Below are positions 1 through 36,016 of a DNA stretch of 64,000 bases, piece after piece. Made by a program: the position numbers and the translations under genes. The stretch is from Eleginops maclovinus (taxonomy: Eukaryota > Chordata > Actinopteri > Perciformes > Eleginopidae): assembly GCF_036324505.1 (NCBI RefSeq), contig NC_086357.1, positions 27,682,293 to 27,746,292 on the forward strand, in the 5' to 3' direction. How positions within the stretch are numbered: position 1 is the stretch's first letter; the number at the start of each line of letters is the position of its first letter. The notes beneath the pieces are model-generated. The model saw only the letters and a program-made list of their open reading frames with translations, ran no database searches and was not told where the DNA came from.

Positions 1-510
1 TCCAGACACACAGTAAGCGTGTAGCACAGTGTTCCTGTCGCATGGATTAAAGTACATACCCCTGACTGCTGCTTCAGCCTGCTTCGTGTCGGCATGAATG
101 TTTTATTACCTGCAGCTCTGTGGCAGCTGGGGACACGCTCGTGCAGAAACCCCCCTTCAGACCCGACTCCCGGTCCCGGTCAGCGGCGACAGGGCTCCAT
201 TAACACAGCAGATATTCCTCTCCAAACACTCGGCATGCTCTGAAGCTGAAGTCTGTCTGCACTTCCTCAATATTTAGGAGGATGATGATTCATATTTAAT
301 GACGCAACGCAAGACGTGGCGATGCAGGTGACCACTTCTTCTGCATTTAAAACCCAGTGATTCATTTCATGCATTATTTTTTATGAACAAAAATCCGACA
401 CATCTTTAACATTTGTCTTCAAATTATCGGTATATTTTTTAGTGATTCGCCTTTTTTTTGCTACCTTTTTTAAAATAGTGTCTTATTTAGGTATTATTTT
501 TTTATAAGAT

Positions 511-1330
511 TTATAAATGTTGTCTTATTTCTACCTTTACAGAGTTGCTTATCCTTTGGGAAACCATCCATCCATCCATCCATCCATCCATCACCTCCCA
601 CAGCACCTCCCTGGGAAGCCTGTCATACGCCTTCTCTAAATCCACAAAGCACATGTAGACCGGATGAGCGTACTCCCAGGCCCCCTCCAGGATCCTTGCG
701 AGAGTACAAAGCTGATCCGTCGTTCCACGACCAGGACGAAATCCGCATTGTTCCTCCTCAATCTGAGGTTCGACATCGGCCCGGACCCTCCTTTCCAGCA
801 CCTTAGAGTAAACTTTCCCGGGGAGGCTGAGTAATGTGATGCCTCTGTAATTGGCACACACCCTCTGATCCCCGTGTTTAAAGAGAGGAACCACCACCCC
901 GGTCTGCCACTCCTTCGGTACTGTTTCCAACTTCCACGCAATGTTGATGAGACGTGTCAGCCATGACAGTCCCTCAACACCCAGAGCCTTCAGCATTTCT
1001 GGGGGGGATCTCATCCACCCCCTGGGGCTTTGCCACTGTGGAGTCGTTTGACTATCTCAGTGACTTCCCCCCGTGAGATTGGAGTTGATCTCCGTGGCAA
1101 GTCCGCCGACGAGTCCTCCTTCTGGGCCTCGCTCCACAAGGGGAACCAGGGCTTCCTCCGGGCCGAGTATCTTCGCTTTCAAGTTTGTTTGTCATGAGGT
1201 CTTTTGAACCAATCTTAGTCTGGCCCCTTACCTGAGACCAATTTGCCATGGGAGACCCTACCAGGAACACAGGGTTCCAGACAACACAGCCCCAAGGTTC
1301 ATCGGGGCACACACACCTCTCAGCCCCGAT
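511..1330 (-). mobile_element. Decayed non-LTR retrotransposon (LINE) reverse transcriptase fragment
   Basis: On the minus strand 511-1014 encodes a recognisable reverse transcriptase core: a thumb/finger segment with NYRGITLLSLPGK, then CGFRPGRGTTDQL, then FVDLEKAYDRLPR. These are typical of fish LINE polymerase proteins. Upstream coding sequence continues to about 1330 but is broken by frameshifts, including near 1010-1050 where a run of G differs from an open frame. The 3' side is cut off by an ATGG/CCAT tetranucleotide tract. No endonuclease domain or YADD-type box remains, so it is a dead fragment. I do not assign a clade with certainty. Confidence 0.85.
564..592. repeat. (CCAT)n microsatellite at the truncated end of the LINE fragment
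   Basis: About seven perfect CCAT units sit exactly where the reverse transcriptase reading frame degenerates into a DGWM repeat. It may be an expanded junction or tail of the element. Confidence 0.85.
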
Positions 1331-1589
1331 GAGGTGCTGGTTCTCAGAAGGCGTTGGGAAACTTCTTCGTAATTTTAGTTAATTATATTTGATTTTTCCT
1401 CTTATTCAGTGTTGTTAGTACATTTACTCTAGAACTGTATTTCACTCATTCATTTATACCGTCACTCAAATGTTTGGTAATAACTAAAAACACAGTATAA
1501 CAAATAAAGTATCCTTTATTATTTCAGGTTAAAAATGATTGATCTCTCAATGAAAATCAAAAGCTACCCAGCTGCATAATAAGAAAACC

Positions 1590-1735
1590 AACCACCTTCT
1601 GTCTGAAACCAGAGCTCAGTCTGCTCTGCTGTGATTGGTCAACCGAGATGTCCCGCCCCTTAGCCTATCACGTACAATGTGTTGGAGCGCCAGCCAATGG
1701 GAGTGCGAGTGTTCCATAGTGATGAAAAACCTCTG
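1590..1735. repeat. Dispersed repeat fragment shared with 5190-5330
   Basis: The stretch with CTGTCTGAAACCAGAGC, GTGATTGGTC and CCCCTTAGCCTATCACGTA occurs again at 5198-5320 in the same orientation with small differences. Both are intergenic or intronic. It is part of a common fish repeat, the fuller copy being at 4776-5330. Confidence 0.7.
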
Positions 1736-1752
1736 TAACACACTACATAGTG

Positions 1753-1812
1753 ATCGGACCAGTGTGGACTGGTCACTGCCGAGGTGCCCTTGAGCAAGGC
1801 ACTGAACTCAAT
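1753..1812 (+). repeat. SINE core remnant
   Basis: The phrase GAGGTGCCCTTGAGCAAGGC, followed by ACTGAACTCA, matches the conserved body of tRNA-derived fish SINEs as I know them. The head and tail are missing, so this is a short relic downstream of the zfr2 3' end. Confidence 0.55.
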
Positions 1813-1869
1813 CAAAGAGGTGTTGAATGTGCAAAGTGTTCAAATGTTCAGTGAAAAACAACCAGAGAC

Positions 1870-2885
1870 AAAATGGCTTAAAAGTGTTTTAATATCTCTC
1901 CATGGTTCTTGAGGCAATACTACAAAGACATTCAAATAAAGACGGCAAACGTTCACACTTTCCTTTAAACGATACAAAACGGATCTCACCCATCCTTCGG
2001 AAATAAAATAAGCGATACTTGGATATACGATGCTCTCGATAAATGAAAAATCAAACTAAAAACGGCACGAAAATAAAACGATTCTCTCAACTTTTAAGCC
2101 AAAGAGTTGTGCAACTGTCGCTTCCCTGCGTCCTGCATCTGTGAGTGAAATCATAGCACAATAATAACACGCCACATGTTCCCCTCACGGTGTGACACAC
2201 TACAAGATGCAAGCACGAGGAAGAAGGACTACTTGATCATTACAGTAGATATTCAGTCGGGCTAAAGCTCCTCTCTCTCCTCTGGAAGAAAAAAGATTAC
2301 TAGGCATATAATTCAAACGAAAACCCTACGGCTCGGACAGTAACGTCATTTCTTTAAGTGCTTCATTCCCCCAGCATGCTACAGACTGTGCAACACGCCA
2401 CTTCCTCCTCTCCTCCAGTGTGACCTCCTTTCTTTCTCAACAAAAACAAACTCACTGACGTGTTTCTAAAAAGGGGAAGTTAAATTAGTGTAACTCCTTT
2501 AAAAAGACGTGATGCAGAGACTTTACATTTCACAACATTTCCAAGAAAAAAGCCAGAGTTTTTAGTTCTGAGTGGGTGTCATTGCAGGCACCGTTAAATC
2601 CCAGCACTGCATCCGTCTGTAGGGTTTTCTCACAGTTTCAAAGCTGATCTTATTACTGGTTTTGATTAGCGGACACGTCGTGCACCAGACGTCAGGTATT
2701 CTGAAGGTGCGGATGGTTTAAACCTCACGTAGATCGATATAACATGTGTTCAGAGTGTGTAAATGAACAGTAATTAGTGTGTGCAGTTATTCTGAAATGG
2801 AATGATGCAATCAGGTCAGGATTTATCTCGGCACACAGAAGGACTTCTCTACAGGTCTGTCAGTCACTTCCTGTCTTCTGTCAGT

Positions 2886-2932
<47 letters not shown>

Positions 2933-2996
2933 CTGAGTGTTAACATTGATTAGGAGAAGTCCTGACATTCTACCAGTCTCTACACTAGGACTCGGG
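1870..2996 (-). other. zfr2: Probable zfr2 3' untranslated region
   Basis: This lies directly downstream of the zfr2 stop codon on the minus strand. An ATTAAA signal (minus strand, 1888-1893) would place cleavage near 1870. No open frame of note is present. It contains a GT/CA dinucleotide run at 2892-2931, read as CA in the mRNA. The exact end is inferred. Confidence 0.5.
2892..2931. repeat. (GT)20 microsatellite in the zfr2 3'UTR
   Basis: Perfect dinucleotide run, CA in the zfr2 mRNA sense, about 65 bases beyond the stop codon. Confidence 0.9.
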
Positions 2997-26964
<23,968 letters not shown>

Positions 26965-26984
26965 CTTGGCATCTCCAGTACAGT

Positions 26985-27098
26985 AACGGGCAGACAGGCA
27001 AAGAGATAACAGAGAGACTGACCCGCAAGATAGTCCCCCCCCCCCTCTACTGCAGCCGGTGGGGAGGGCGCTCTGATACACCGGAACTGCGTCAGTCA
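26985..27098. repeat. Promoter-proximal direct duplicate, copy A
   Basis: About 110 bp directly upstream of the zfr2 start codon (TSS side), containing AACGGGCAGA, GCAAGATAGT, GCAGCCGGTGGGGAGG and ACACCGGAACTGCGTCAGTC, repeated at 28025-28125. It probably overlaps the zfr2 5'UTR or core promoter. Confidence 0.88.
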
Positions 27099-28024
27099 TG
27101 GACGCAGGTTCTTTTGTAAAGCTAATTTTATTTTTAGGGTAAATTCAGATTCACAAAAAGAGATGAGCAGACTCTAAACGACATGTTGAACCAAAACCAT
27201 ATAGCACTATGAACAAGTATGAATCAATCAAAAGTCATTAGAACTGAAATCTGAAATTGTATTTTTTTTTAGACTTTTTGTAATGTGTACTCCTCGTGTG
27301 ATGTTTCTGCATGAGGACAAATATATGATGTTAATATATGTTCTTGAATTACATTTTTTTTAATGAAAAGCCTAAAAATAAAAAAAGAGTAGGCTGACAT
27401 TAAGTATAGAGAATAGCACGTCAGTAATAAATAAAGACTAATTAGCACTGCACCCATGGTTTGAAAAATAATAGCACCATTTAAAAAGTTGACATATACA
27501 TGTATTGAGATTGCTTATAATGTATTGTATTTCAAATACCAGTGATTATTGGTAAGTGAAGTCACAGCCAGAATACCTAAGTAGAATGCAAAAGAGTGTG
27601 AATTGCACTTATCAGGATCCTAATATTCTATATTGTGTGATGGTGTACCAGGGGCCATGTTGATTGTATCGTCTTAATATAAAGTCACATTGTAATACGG
27701 ATTGTCCATGTTGTGATTCGTGATTGTATTTCTTAATTTGCACACGTTACTTTAATATGTTATTGATATATTGTGTCCATGAGGCAGTGTTGTTGATTTG
27801 CTCGATATTTATTTGACTTTTTATCTTATTTTTACCTCTTTAAAGCATCCTGACTAAAGCTTTTGATAAATTAAATGTATTATTAATAATAATAGTATTA
27901 TTTATTTTGTATTCTTATTATTGTACGATTTTTTATATTATTATTATTATTGTTTAATTTTGTATTATTATTATTATTATTATTATTGTTTATTTTTGTA
28001 TTATTATTATTACACGCAACATCC

Positions 28025-28125
28025 AACGGGCAGAGGACCCCCCTAGACTGACTGGCAAGATAGTTCCCCCCCTCCCCTGCAGCCGGTGGGGAGGACTCTC
28101 TGCTACACCGGAACTGCGTCAGTCA
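28025..28125. repeat. Promoter-proximal direct duplicate, copy B
   Basis: Second copy of the zfr2 upstream segment, in the same orientation and about 1.03 kb away. AT-rich unique sequence (27099-28024) lies between the copies, including ATT-rich trinucleotide runs at 27890-28012. No gene is seen in that interval. Confidence 0.88.
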
Positions 28126-28433
28126 AACATGTGTCTTATACAAACTGGGAGTCAGATCAAAACAAAATACAGCAAACAAAGTGTAGTAGCCCTTTAAATA
28201 CCAGTTTGCTTGCTTTCCTAATACCACGATTTTTTTGTTATGAAAGTAAAAAGCATAAGGCCAGGACTTTCTCTAAACATAGGTGTGTGTATTATTTCCC
28301 ATTTTGAATATATCATCGTAGCCTATATATTCTGTCATGCATTAAAATGCTATCAAAAGCACTTCACACACTAATGGTTCACACACAAATGGTCTCTAGT
28401 CATAATGTTTTATTTTTTCTTTGCAATTGGCTT

Positions 28434-28632
28434 CCAACCTCTTGGTAAACGGACTGTATTAATATAGTGCTTCATCCCCTTTACGATGCCCCCAGAGCAC
28501 AAATTACCAATTTATATTCACATGTGATCAGGCCACATCAACATGTTGTTGCATTGGCTGGGATCGAACCCACAACTTTCTGATTGAGAGACTGCCACAC
28601 TCTGTCACAGCCTCATTCGCTCCAGTCCAGTA
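28434..28632 (-). mobile_element. Decayed tRNA-derived SINE
   Basis: On the minus strand it reads a tRNA-like head with a B box (GTGGGTTCGATCCCAGCC) preceded by CAGTCTCTCAATCAGAAAG. The tail resembles AGCACTATATTAATACAGTCC and CGTTTACCA, the usual end of fish SINEs. The middle is shortened. Not a functional tRNA: the acceptor stem does not pair. Confidence 0.75.
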
Positions 28633-28794
28633 TACTATTATTATTATTTTTGTATACTTTGGATACAACCTATGAAACAAATGTACTGGAATAGTGAACT
28701 GAACAGGGACCCCCAATCTCGGAGAGAAGTAAAAAGCAACAATGGTAAAAATGTATAACAATACAATAACCACTATAGAAGAAAACAAATTATA

Positions 28795-28796
28795 CA

Positions 28797-28853
<57 letters not shown>
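28795..28853. repeat. (AAT)n microsatellite
   Basis: About nineteen trinucleotide units in the zfr2-haus5 intergenic region. Confidence 0.92.
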
Positions 28854-28855
<2 letters not shown>

Positions 28856-28929
28856 TATTAATGATAGTAATAACAATAATATATAGTTTAAAATAATTCT
28901 AATCTTATTTCAAATAAATTGTCTCTCAG

Positions 28930-29025
28930 TTTTGAAGATACACACTCCGGTACAGTAGGTGGCGGCAGACGCCTTTGAACGTTGGTTTGCAGCTCGCCAT
29001 TAAAAACTAAGGAAGAAGAAGAAGA
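28930..29025. repeat. Dispersed repeat with GAA-rich tail and CTCF-like motif
   Basis: The phrase CACTCCGGTACAGTAGGTGG, followed by CGGCAGACGCC, GTTGGTTTGCAGCTCGCCA, TTAAAA and a GAAGAAGAAG tail, matches a short repeat I recognise as frequent near fish genes. It lies about 300 bp upstream of the haus5 promoter. Confidence 0.6.
28952..28965 (+). promoter_or_regulatory. CTCF-like motif
   Basis: ACAGTAGGTGGCGG agrees with the core consensus CCASYAGRKGGCRS at 13 of 14 positions. It lies between the divergent zfr2 and haus5 promoters. Binding is inference only. Confidence 0.4.
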
Positions 29026-29219
29026 CCTGTGTATCCATGACAACAACCAACCACCAACTATTTTTTTTATTATTATTTTATTCAATAATATCTATAAACA
29101 TACATGTTGTGTAAAAAAGTTCAGATAAGGGGTAGACATATGAAGTAATATAAAAATTACACAAAGTAAACAAATAAAAAAAAACGTCCGAGTAGACGAT
29201 GTGTCACCGGAAACGCATA

Positions 29220-29245
29220 CCGGAAGTACTGTAAACGGGCGGGAA
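29220..29245 (+). promoter_or_regulatory. haus5: haus5 core promoter motifs: ETS and E2F-like sites
   Basis: CCGGAAGT at 29220-29227 is a consensus ETS site, and GGCGGGAA at 29238-29245 resembles an E2F site. Both are typical of TATA-less promoters of cell-division genes. The likely 5'UTR exon follows, ending at a GTAAGT donor at 29340. The acceptor at 29492-29493 joins directly to the GATGGCG start context. Confidence 0.55.
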
Positions 29246-29494
29246 GTTGAAAATTTAGTGTTGTGAGATTTCAAAACATTTTCATTACCAAGTTAATTAA
29301 CGTGTATTTAAGTTAATAAGCATATTCTACAAGAGTGGAGTAAGTACGATGACTTTAAATGGGCTAAATGTGGTCAAGGGTTGAAGCTAACAAAGCTATC
29401 TGATGGGAATATAGCAGCATTAGCTTGGCAAAAGCTAGCATCACAAGCTAGCATTAGCTCGGTCAAAGTTGTTTACTTTGTGTTTTCTGACAGG

Positions 29495-32400
29495 ATGGCG
29501 GACAGAAGTCTTTTTCGGGACTTGAGACGGTGGGCGACAGAGGAGTTCAATCTGCCCCCTGACAGCCTGCCTAATGAGGGCTACTTTAAAACGTGGGTAT
29601 CATCTTCACTTTCTTAAACATACAGTAAGTGGCCACTTTATAAGGTAAACCTGCAGAATAATGCAAAGCAGTGCAACAGCTCTGACATAAATTGTACTTT
29701 GTAATGGTCAGTTTGTGTTGACATTATGGGGAATATGAGATTTGTTTGTAGTTTTCATTGTTGTACAGGATTACATTGTAATCAGAGGTGTTTCTATCAT
29801 GATTTTCTCTATATTTATATGATTTAGTTGGTTAAAATATTGGAAAACACCTCTCAAACAATGCAACCAACAGATAAAAGAAAGCAGAACAAATCAGAGT
29901 CAGAAACAGGTTTATTGCCAAGTAGGTTTACACACACAAGGAATTTATCTTGGTGTATATAATGGATACATAAACAGTCAAAGAGGATATGGACTGTATT
30001 GAGATTGTATAGGGTTATAATCGGGCCACTGGCTGTATGTTAAATGTTCTTACAGTTAATTCTACATTTAGCATTTTTGAACAATTATAATGCTTATCAT
30101 TTCTTCTCTAGGCTCTGCGTTGGGGCAGGGAATTCAATATGGAAATATGTTATCCAACATGTTTTTCATCAGAGGTGAGTCCGTCAGTTCTCATATTCCT
30201 CAATCGATACATATGAACGTGTTCAAGCTGATTTATTTTATATCATGCTAGAGCAACAGATTAATCTCTATAATAAACTACAGTCTGGCAGTGTTACAAT
30301 GGGTTAAAGATTTCTGACGTTTTATTTGTTTATCCAGGAACATCAGGATCATGCGTGGCAATCTGCAGTGGTATCCTTTCATGTCCACATGTCACTTTAT
30401 AGCCACCTTACATTGGCCTTAGCAATTAATAAGCATTAATATGCTAACTTAGGTATTTCTTTTAAAATGCAAGCGAGAGGTTGCTTAGCCAGTCTGTATC
30501 TTGTTCAAGTCTTGTTGATGCTGTTTGCACCTGTCAATGTGCAGTGTGTAGGTTTATCCAGTGATTCCCTTAACATGATGATCTTCAAGGTACAAAGTCA
30601 TTCAAGACAAAGAGGTACAACTTGCTTTTCTTTCTGGTTGCACTTTTCTATTTCATGTTATTCCTGCTTAAAGTAGTTCTCGATTAATCTTGAGTGATTC
30701 ACTGTGTAGAACTTTACATTCCAGTCAGAAAACCGAAGATACACTGACATGTGTTTTTATCTGCTCAGTTGAAGCAGGCTGAGGGACAGAGTGAGGCCGC
30801 TAAGCAAAAAGATCTTCAGAGGAAGATCGAGCAGCTGAAGGCTGAGATCAGTCACCTGGACTCTCAGATCAGTGGGACAGAGGAACAGCAGGCCACACAA
30901 GGTGAGTTCATCACATGGAATAAGGGCTCAGTGTTTGATCGAACCACTGTACTCTCAACAGAAAGCTTACAATGGTGTTTCTCCACCGTTTACCAACAGA
31001 GCAGTCCGTCAGCCGTACCTGGGCTCAGGTGGAGGACAGCCAGCGCAGAGAGCTGCTCCTGCAGGCTTTCAGGCAGCGCTGCATCAAGGGCTGCCAGGAG
31101 CTCTCTGATGACACACAAAAGGTCAGCGGGCACTGCCAGATTCTGGAACAAATGGCCAGGTAATGCAGATCATTGAGAGTTGAAGGAACATAAATATGAA
31201 GTAGAGTGAGTGACTCAGACTTCCATGGCTTTGGATGCTGTTAGTCCTTCCCTTAAATTTGGAAGTCATTCCTCTAACTTTGGTGTGTGAATGAGCAAAA
31301 ATGGAAATGTATTTCTTAGTGCTTTTTAAGTTAATAGCTTTTTCTTTGGGTTTTCCAGTTGAGAATGAATTCTAATCTTGAATATTTGCTCACATTAATT
31401 ACTGATACTTAATGCTTGTATACGCACCGTTAGTCGGATCCACTCCACACTGTGAAAGGTTCTTCCTTGGAGCATGCAACACTCTTCCATCATGAAAAAC
31501 TGGAGGAATGAGATGGTTTTACTGTGTCAGTATGTTAGTAAGAGTTGTTGTGTTTTGCAGGAAAGCAGAAGTTGAAGTGCTGTTTGATAATAAGCCCTCC
31601 AGCAGCAGTGACGGTGACAACCTGAACTCCAAAGCTGCAGCCGAGGCACAAGTCCTGGTAAGAGCTGCTTCAACATGTCAGTCTGTTTAGAGTTAAGTGT
31701 GCACTTCATCTGGCAAAGTATTCATTGTCGGTGTATTGCCTTTTATTTGTATCTGTCAGCGTGAAGTGAGAGAGCTGTGTGACGACAGGGTCCGCTTCTA
31801 CCAGTCTCTACAAGACAGTGAACTGAAGACCACAGCCAAACAGTAAGAACTGCCGCGAGAGATACAGTATTCAAAAAAGTTTGTCAACTTTTGAATTCAT
31901 TCTCTCTTTGTCTCCTGTCAGTATGACCAGAGAACAGAGGACTGCTGTGTTCCAGTACTGGCTGAGTGCTGTGGAGGTTTGTGATTTTTGAGCACATTTC
32001 TCTACATATTTTGCTTCTCGTTAACTGTGAATTCACCCTTTGAATAATAATGTGTTCTCGTCATGTGGTCAGGACCTGCTGGGCGGTTATCCTCCGAACC
32101 ACGTCCTCTCAGCTTTACAGTATTTAGCGTCCAGAGAGCAAGAGGAACTGGAGGAGAAACTCTCTGCTCTGAACGTGACGTGGGATGTGACGACTCTAAA
32201 GTAAGCTTTTTATAATGTTCTCTCCTCCTTTTAAACTACAAAAAACCCAGAGCTTTTCTGTGTTAAAGTATACATGTTTTATTTTAATCACAGGTTCCGC
32301 TATGAAAGCAATCACCTTCTGGACATGTCAGCAGAAGATGATGATCTGCCATCAGTGAAGAGTCTCTTAGAGGTACTGAACAAACACACACACACACACA

Positions 32401-34968
32401 CACACACCCCGCACTCAGGCCTTTAAAGGTAGAGAAACATGCTCGTGTGTTTTTCTTTGATTTGAGATTAAAACACTTATTTGGGGAATTGCATATTTGT
32501 TTGAGTGCGCCACTCCCTGCCATCACTGACCTCCTGTTATCTTTAACATGCAGCGCCTCTCACTCAGGGACCTTACACTGCTTTATTCACACTTTTATTA
32601 CATCTGTAAATAGATCATATATGCCCAAACCCTGCTCCTTATCCATACATGCCTATCCCCCCGCGTGCATCAAGTTTCATTCTGTAACCTAACGTGAATA
32701 CACTGTAACCTCGTCCTCTGTATCTACTCTTGTACTTTCTGGTTGGATGAAAAGGGCATTTTGTTGCACTATGGGCAATGACCTAACATTTCATTTCCAG
32801 GATGCTTGGGAGGAGGTGGAGCAGAGTTTGGTGGAGCTGGCTCTGACCCGCTCCAGAGTGCAGCAGCTCAAGAACCAGCTGCAGGCCCGACGGAGGGAGG
32901 CGGAGCAGGAAGTGTCCGGCATCGCTGAGGAGCTCCACAACGACACCATGGCTCTGTAAGCAAACCCACTGGAAATACCAGAATAAACCATAACATAAAG
33001 ACGGTATTATCCCGGTCTGGTAGACTCGAATGGATGAATATGTGACCACAGTCCTTACATCTGCAATACATTTGAATATCTAACAGCCAGATTAGAGACT
33101 GATGTGATCTCCCTGGTCTCTTCCTTGCTGTCAGGTCGGCTCTGGAGTTGGAGCTCCAGTGTGTGATGCAGGCTGCAGCCAGGGATCACATCAGAGAGCG
33201 CTGCATCGGACTGGACCAGCAGGCCAGGAGCCGACAGGAGGCGCTCAGGAAGCTGCACAGCCAGTGGCAGAGCATCCTGGACTTCAGACAACTAGTGGTG
33301 AGAGCAAAGGCACAATATGACAGATCTTTTCTAAATAAAGACGAGCAAATCTAAAGGAATAGATCACTGACTGAGCGCGACTGATCCACAGTAACTTTAT
33401 AGTTACTCACTTTGGCTGATATACAGCTGCTAATTCAGTCTCTAGCGTTGAAGAAAAATGCAGATATGATCGCTTCAAGAGTATTTGTCCTAAAATGTAT
33501 GTCATTATACATGTTGTGCAGGTTCTCAGACAGGAGCACATCAGAGGTCTGATTAAAGGAAACTCCACGGCCAAGACTGAGCTGATCCGTCTGCATAGAG
33601 AGGTGAGGAAGGCTCTCCATGTTTCACACTTTGCCTCTTCAGTTAATAAGTCTTCTCCTTTTTATTTCTGCATAATCTCAGTACATTTCCCAGCGGTGGG
33701 AAAATGATTTCTGATTCTGGTATCGAGACATTCTTCCCCAGATTAGCTTCATTATGTGATAAAGAAATGTTGTGGCTTCTTTAGGCTGAAATACCTTTTC
33801 CACACTGAAAACTGGTGAACAACTCTTACGCGTTTCTCTTCCTCTGTTTGTGTTTCAGTTGCAGGAGTTTGTCCTCGGTAAACTGGTGCCTCAGTTTGAA
33901 GTCGTAACCGCTGCAGCCAGCAGTCAGAGGAACTCCATTTCAAAGGAGGCCAGACAACTGGGAACCATTTCACTTCCTGCTCTGGACCGGAGGACTATTG
34001 AAGGGTGAGAAGCAGTGACTGACTGTAAGAAGAAGTGGCCTGATATCTGAAGTGGGGAACCATAGTTATTCCAGATGTTTCTGTTGTTTCAGAGAACAGA
34101 GGATCCCAGCGTCCTGGCTGTCCATCCATCGCCTGCAGTCTCCGACCTTCAGCAGCCTGTGTCAGAGTCTGGAGTTCCCGCTGTACAGGGTGAGTCCGGC
34201 ATTTAATGCATCAAAATAAGATCCCCTCATCCAGAGCACCATGACAGAACTTTGGTTTGGTCCAGAGCTCGATAACCCGCAGATATTATATAATATTTTT
34301 CCTTTTGTTGAGATTGAATCTTTCTCCTTCTCCTTCTTTCACTTCAGGCTCCAGAAGACCTGTGTTCACAGGCTCGTTCCCAGCAGCTGGAGTTACGTTT
34401 TCTCCGTCAGTTACTGCAGCTGCACTCTGCTACTCTGCAGAAAATACAGAAGGAGGTGGAGTTGCTGCATGCACCTGATCAAAAAGGTAAGGTTTATCAT
34501 GATTAAAATACACAGAAGGAAGGGCAGTAACTCTCTGTCCGTACACATATTATTATACATTTTAAACTACTGTTTCTCTCTGTCTCTTAGCTCTGCTGTT
34601 CAAAGTGGTGGAGGAGGATCAGAAGCTTCTGCAGAATCTGGTACCGAGAGTCAGAGGCCTCACCCAGCGTAGCGCCCAGGGCCTTTCTGACGGGGCCCAG
34701 GTGAAAACTGCCATCTCTTACTGGTAAGGCCCATTTCTTAAGTAAGCAATGCATTCATCACATTGCCTGGTTGCTTTACTTCATCACTCTTTCATTGGAG
34801 AACTTCACTTCCTTTGTGTGTATATGCCATCCACAAATTCACACCTTCCGTTTTTACAAATGTAGGTGGGATCAGCCAGCCCAGCATGTCCTAGCTGAGG
34901 TCGTAAAAGGAGGAATGACTTACCAGCAGTGGCTACAGAGGTGGAGACATGCTGCCAAAGCCTCTTAG
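29495..34968 (+). CDS. haus5: HAUS augmin-like complex subunit 5, complete 19-exon gene
   Basis: Augmin is an eight-subunit complex that recruits gamma-tubulin to spindle microtubules for branching nucleation. Exons: 29495-29592, 30112-30174, 30338-30370, 30590-30614, 30769-30901, 31000-31159, 31561-31657, 31760-31842, 31922-31976, 32073-32200, 32294-32372, 32801-32955, 33135-33297, 33522-33602, 33859-34004, 34093-34189, 34348-34486, 34591-34723, 34866-34968. All are GT-AG and in phase, giving about 656 aa (human about 633). Landmarks: MADRSLFRDLRRWATEEFN, LCVGAGNSIWKYVIQHVF, RIMRGNLQWY and the C-terminal YQQWLQRWRHAAKAS. Long stretches (exons 5-6, 12-14, 17) are coiled-coil-like. Exon 4 is only 25 nt (encodes YKVIQDKE). 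The start ATG is in good Kozak context. Divergent from zfr2. Confidence 0.93.
29894..30040 (+). repeat. Dispersed repeat in haus5 intron 1
   Basis: The phrase GAGTCAGAAACAGGTTTATT then GCCAAGTAGGTTTACACACA and CAAGGAATTTATCTTGGTG is a common fish interspersed repeat edge. A reversed relative is at 36248-36305 (AAATTCCTCGCAAACCAATT). Confidence 0.6.
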
Positions 34969-35097
34969 GGTCATAGATTTTAAAGTATAAATGAGATGTC
35001 TAACTGCACCTTCTGTAACAGAATGACCATGCACACTTCTGTTTTCAATGTTTGTCCTGCACATCTCTCCATGTTTTACCATGTAAATGAAGTCACT

Positions 35098-35103
35098 AAT
35101 AAA
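35098..35103 (+). terminator. haus5: haus5 polyadenylation signal
   Basis: AATAAA lies 130 bp beyond the haus5 stop, followed by a T-rich downstream element. This gives a short 3'UTR of about 150 bp. Confidence 0.7.
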
Positions 35104-35293
35104 TCATTTTGAATCCAGTGATGTGCTCCTGTCTTGTTGAAATTCGATTAGAGAAACAATAAAGTTGTTGAAAGCTGAATTTCTTCTGTATTTTTTTCAT
35201 ATGCCCCCTGAATGATCTGCAGATATCCATTATTAGCGCGGTTTCGCTTTGTCTCTGAAAATCTTGTTCTTGTGGTGGAACAGTGTAGAAGTA

Positions 35294-36016
35294 TGCAGAG
35301 GTGAAGGAAGTACTCAGATCTTGTACTTGAGTAAAAGTAGAAGTACTCAGATCTTGTACTTGAGTAAAGTAGAAGTACTCAGGTCTTGTACTTGAGTAAA
35401 GTAGAAGTACTCAGGTCTTGTACTTGAGTAAAGTAGAAGTACTCAGGTCTTGTACTTGAGTAAAGTAGAAGTACTCAGGTCTTGTACTTGAGTAAAAGTA
35501 GAAGTACTCAGGTCTTGTTCTTGAGTAAAGCAGAAGTACCAGAGTGTAGGAATACTCTGTCACAGTAAAAGTATTCTAAATGTTCCTCCAGTGAAAGTAG
35601 AAAGTACTCTCCTCTAAATGTACTTAAAGTAGCGACAGTAAAAGTAGTCATTGTCTGATTGGTCCATTTCAGAATAATATCTCTGATATGTTTTATAATG
35701 ATTGATCATTAAAGTGTTCTCAGAGCTGGTAAAGGTGCAGCTAGTTTGAATGGCTTTGTATACTGCAGGGTAGCTGCTGGATTTACTGCAGGTGAACTAA
35801 AGTCTGATTTAAGGGAGATTATATTTACCTTCATTCATCCTAATCTGCCTAGCAACTAAATACACGTAGAGGAGTAGAAGTACACTATTTACCTCTGATT
35901 TGTAGTGGGGTAGAAGACCAAGGTAGGAAAACATGGAAATACTCAAGCAAAGTACAATTACCTCAAAATTGTACTTGAGCACAGTATTTAGTAAACGAAT
36001 GTAGTTACTTTCCTCC
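35294..36016. mobile_element. Second copy of the intron-1-type repeat element
   Basis: Starts GCAGAGGTGAAGGAAGTACT and carries about seven 32-33 bp units (35306-35545), then a body of about 450 bp matching 26062-26500 nearly base for base (for example GGAATACTCTGTCACAGT, GTAGCGACAGTAAAAGTAGT). The right end is eroded. It lies about 190 bp past the haus5 poly(A) site. A further relic of similar style occurs at 36388-36470. Confidence 0.78.

Noticed and set aside
28540..28610. Functional tRNA gene on the minus strand
   Set aside because: A B box is visible, but the acceptor and anticodon stems do not pair and a SINE-like tail follows.
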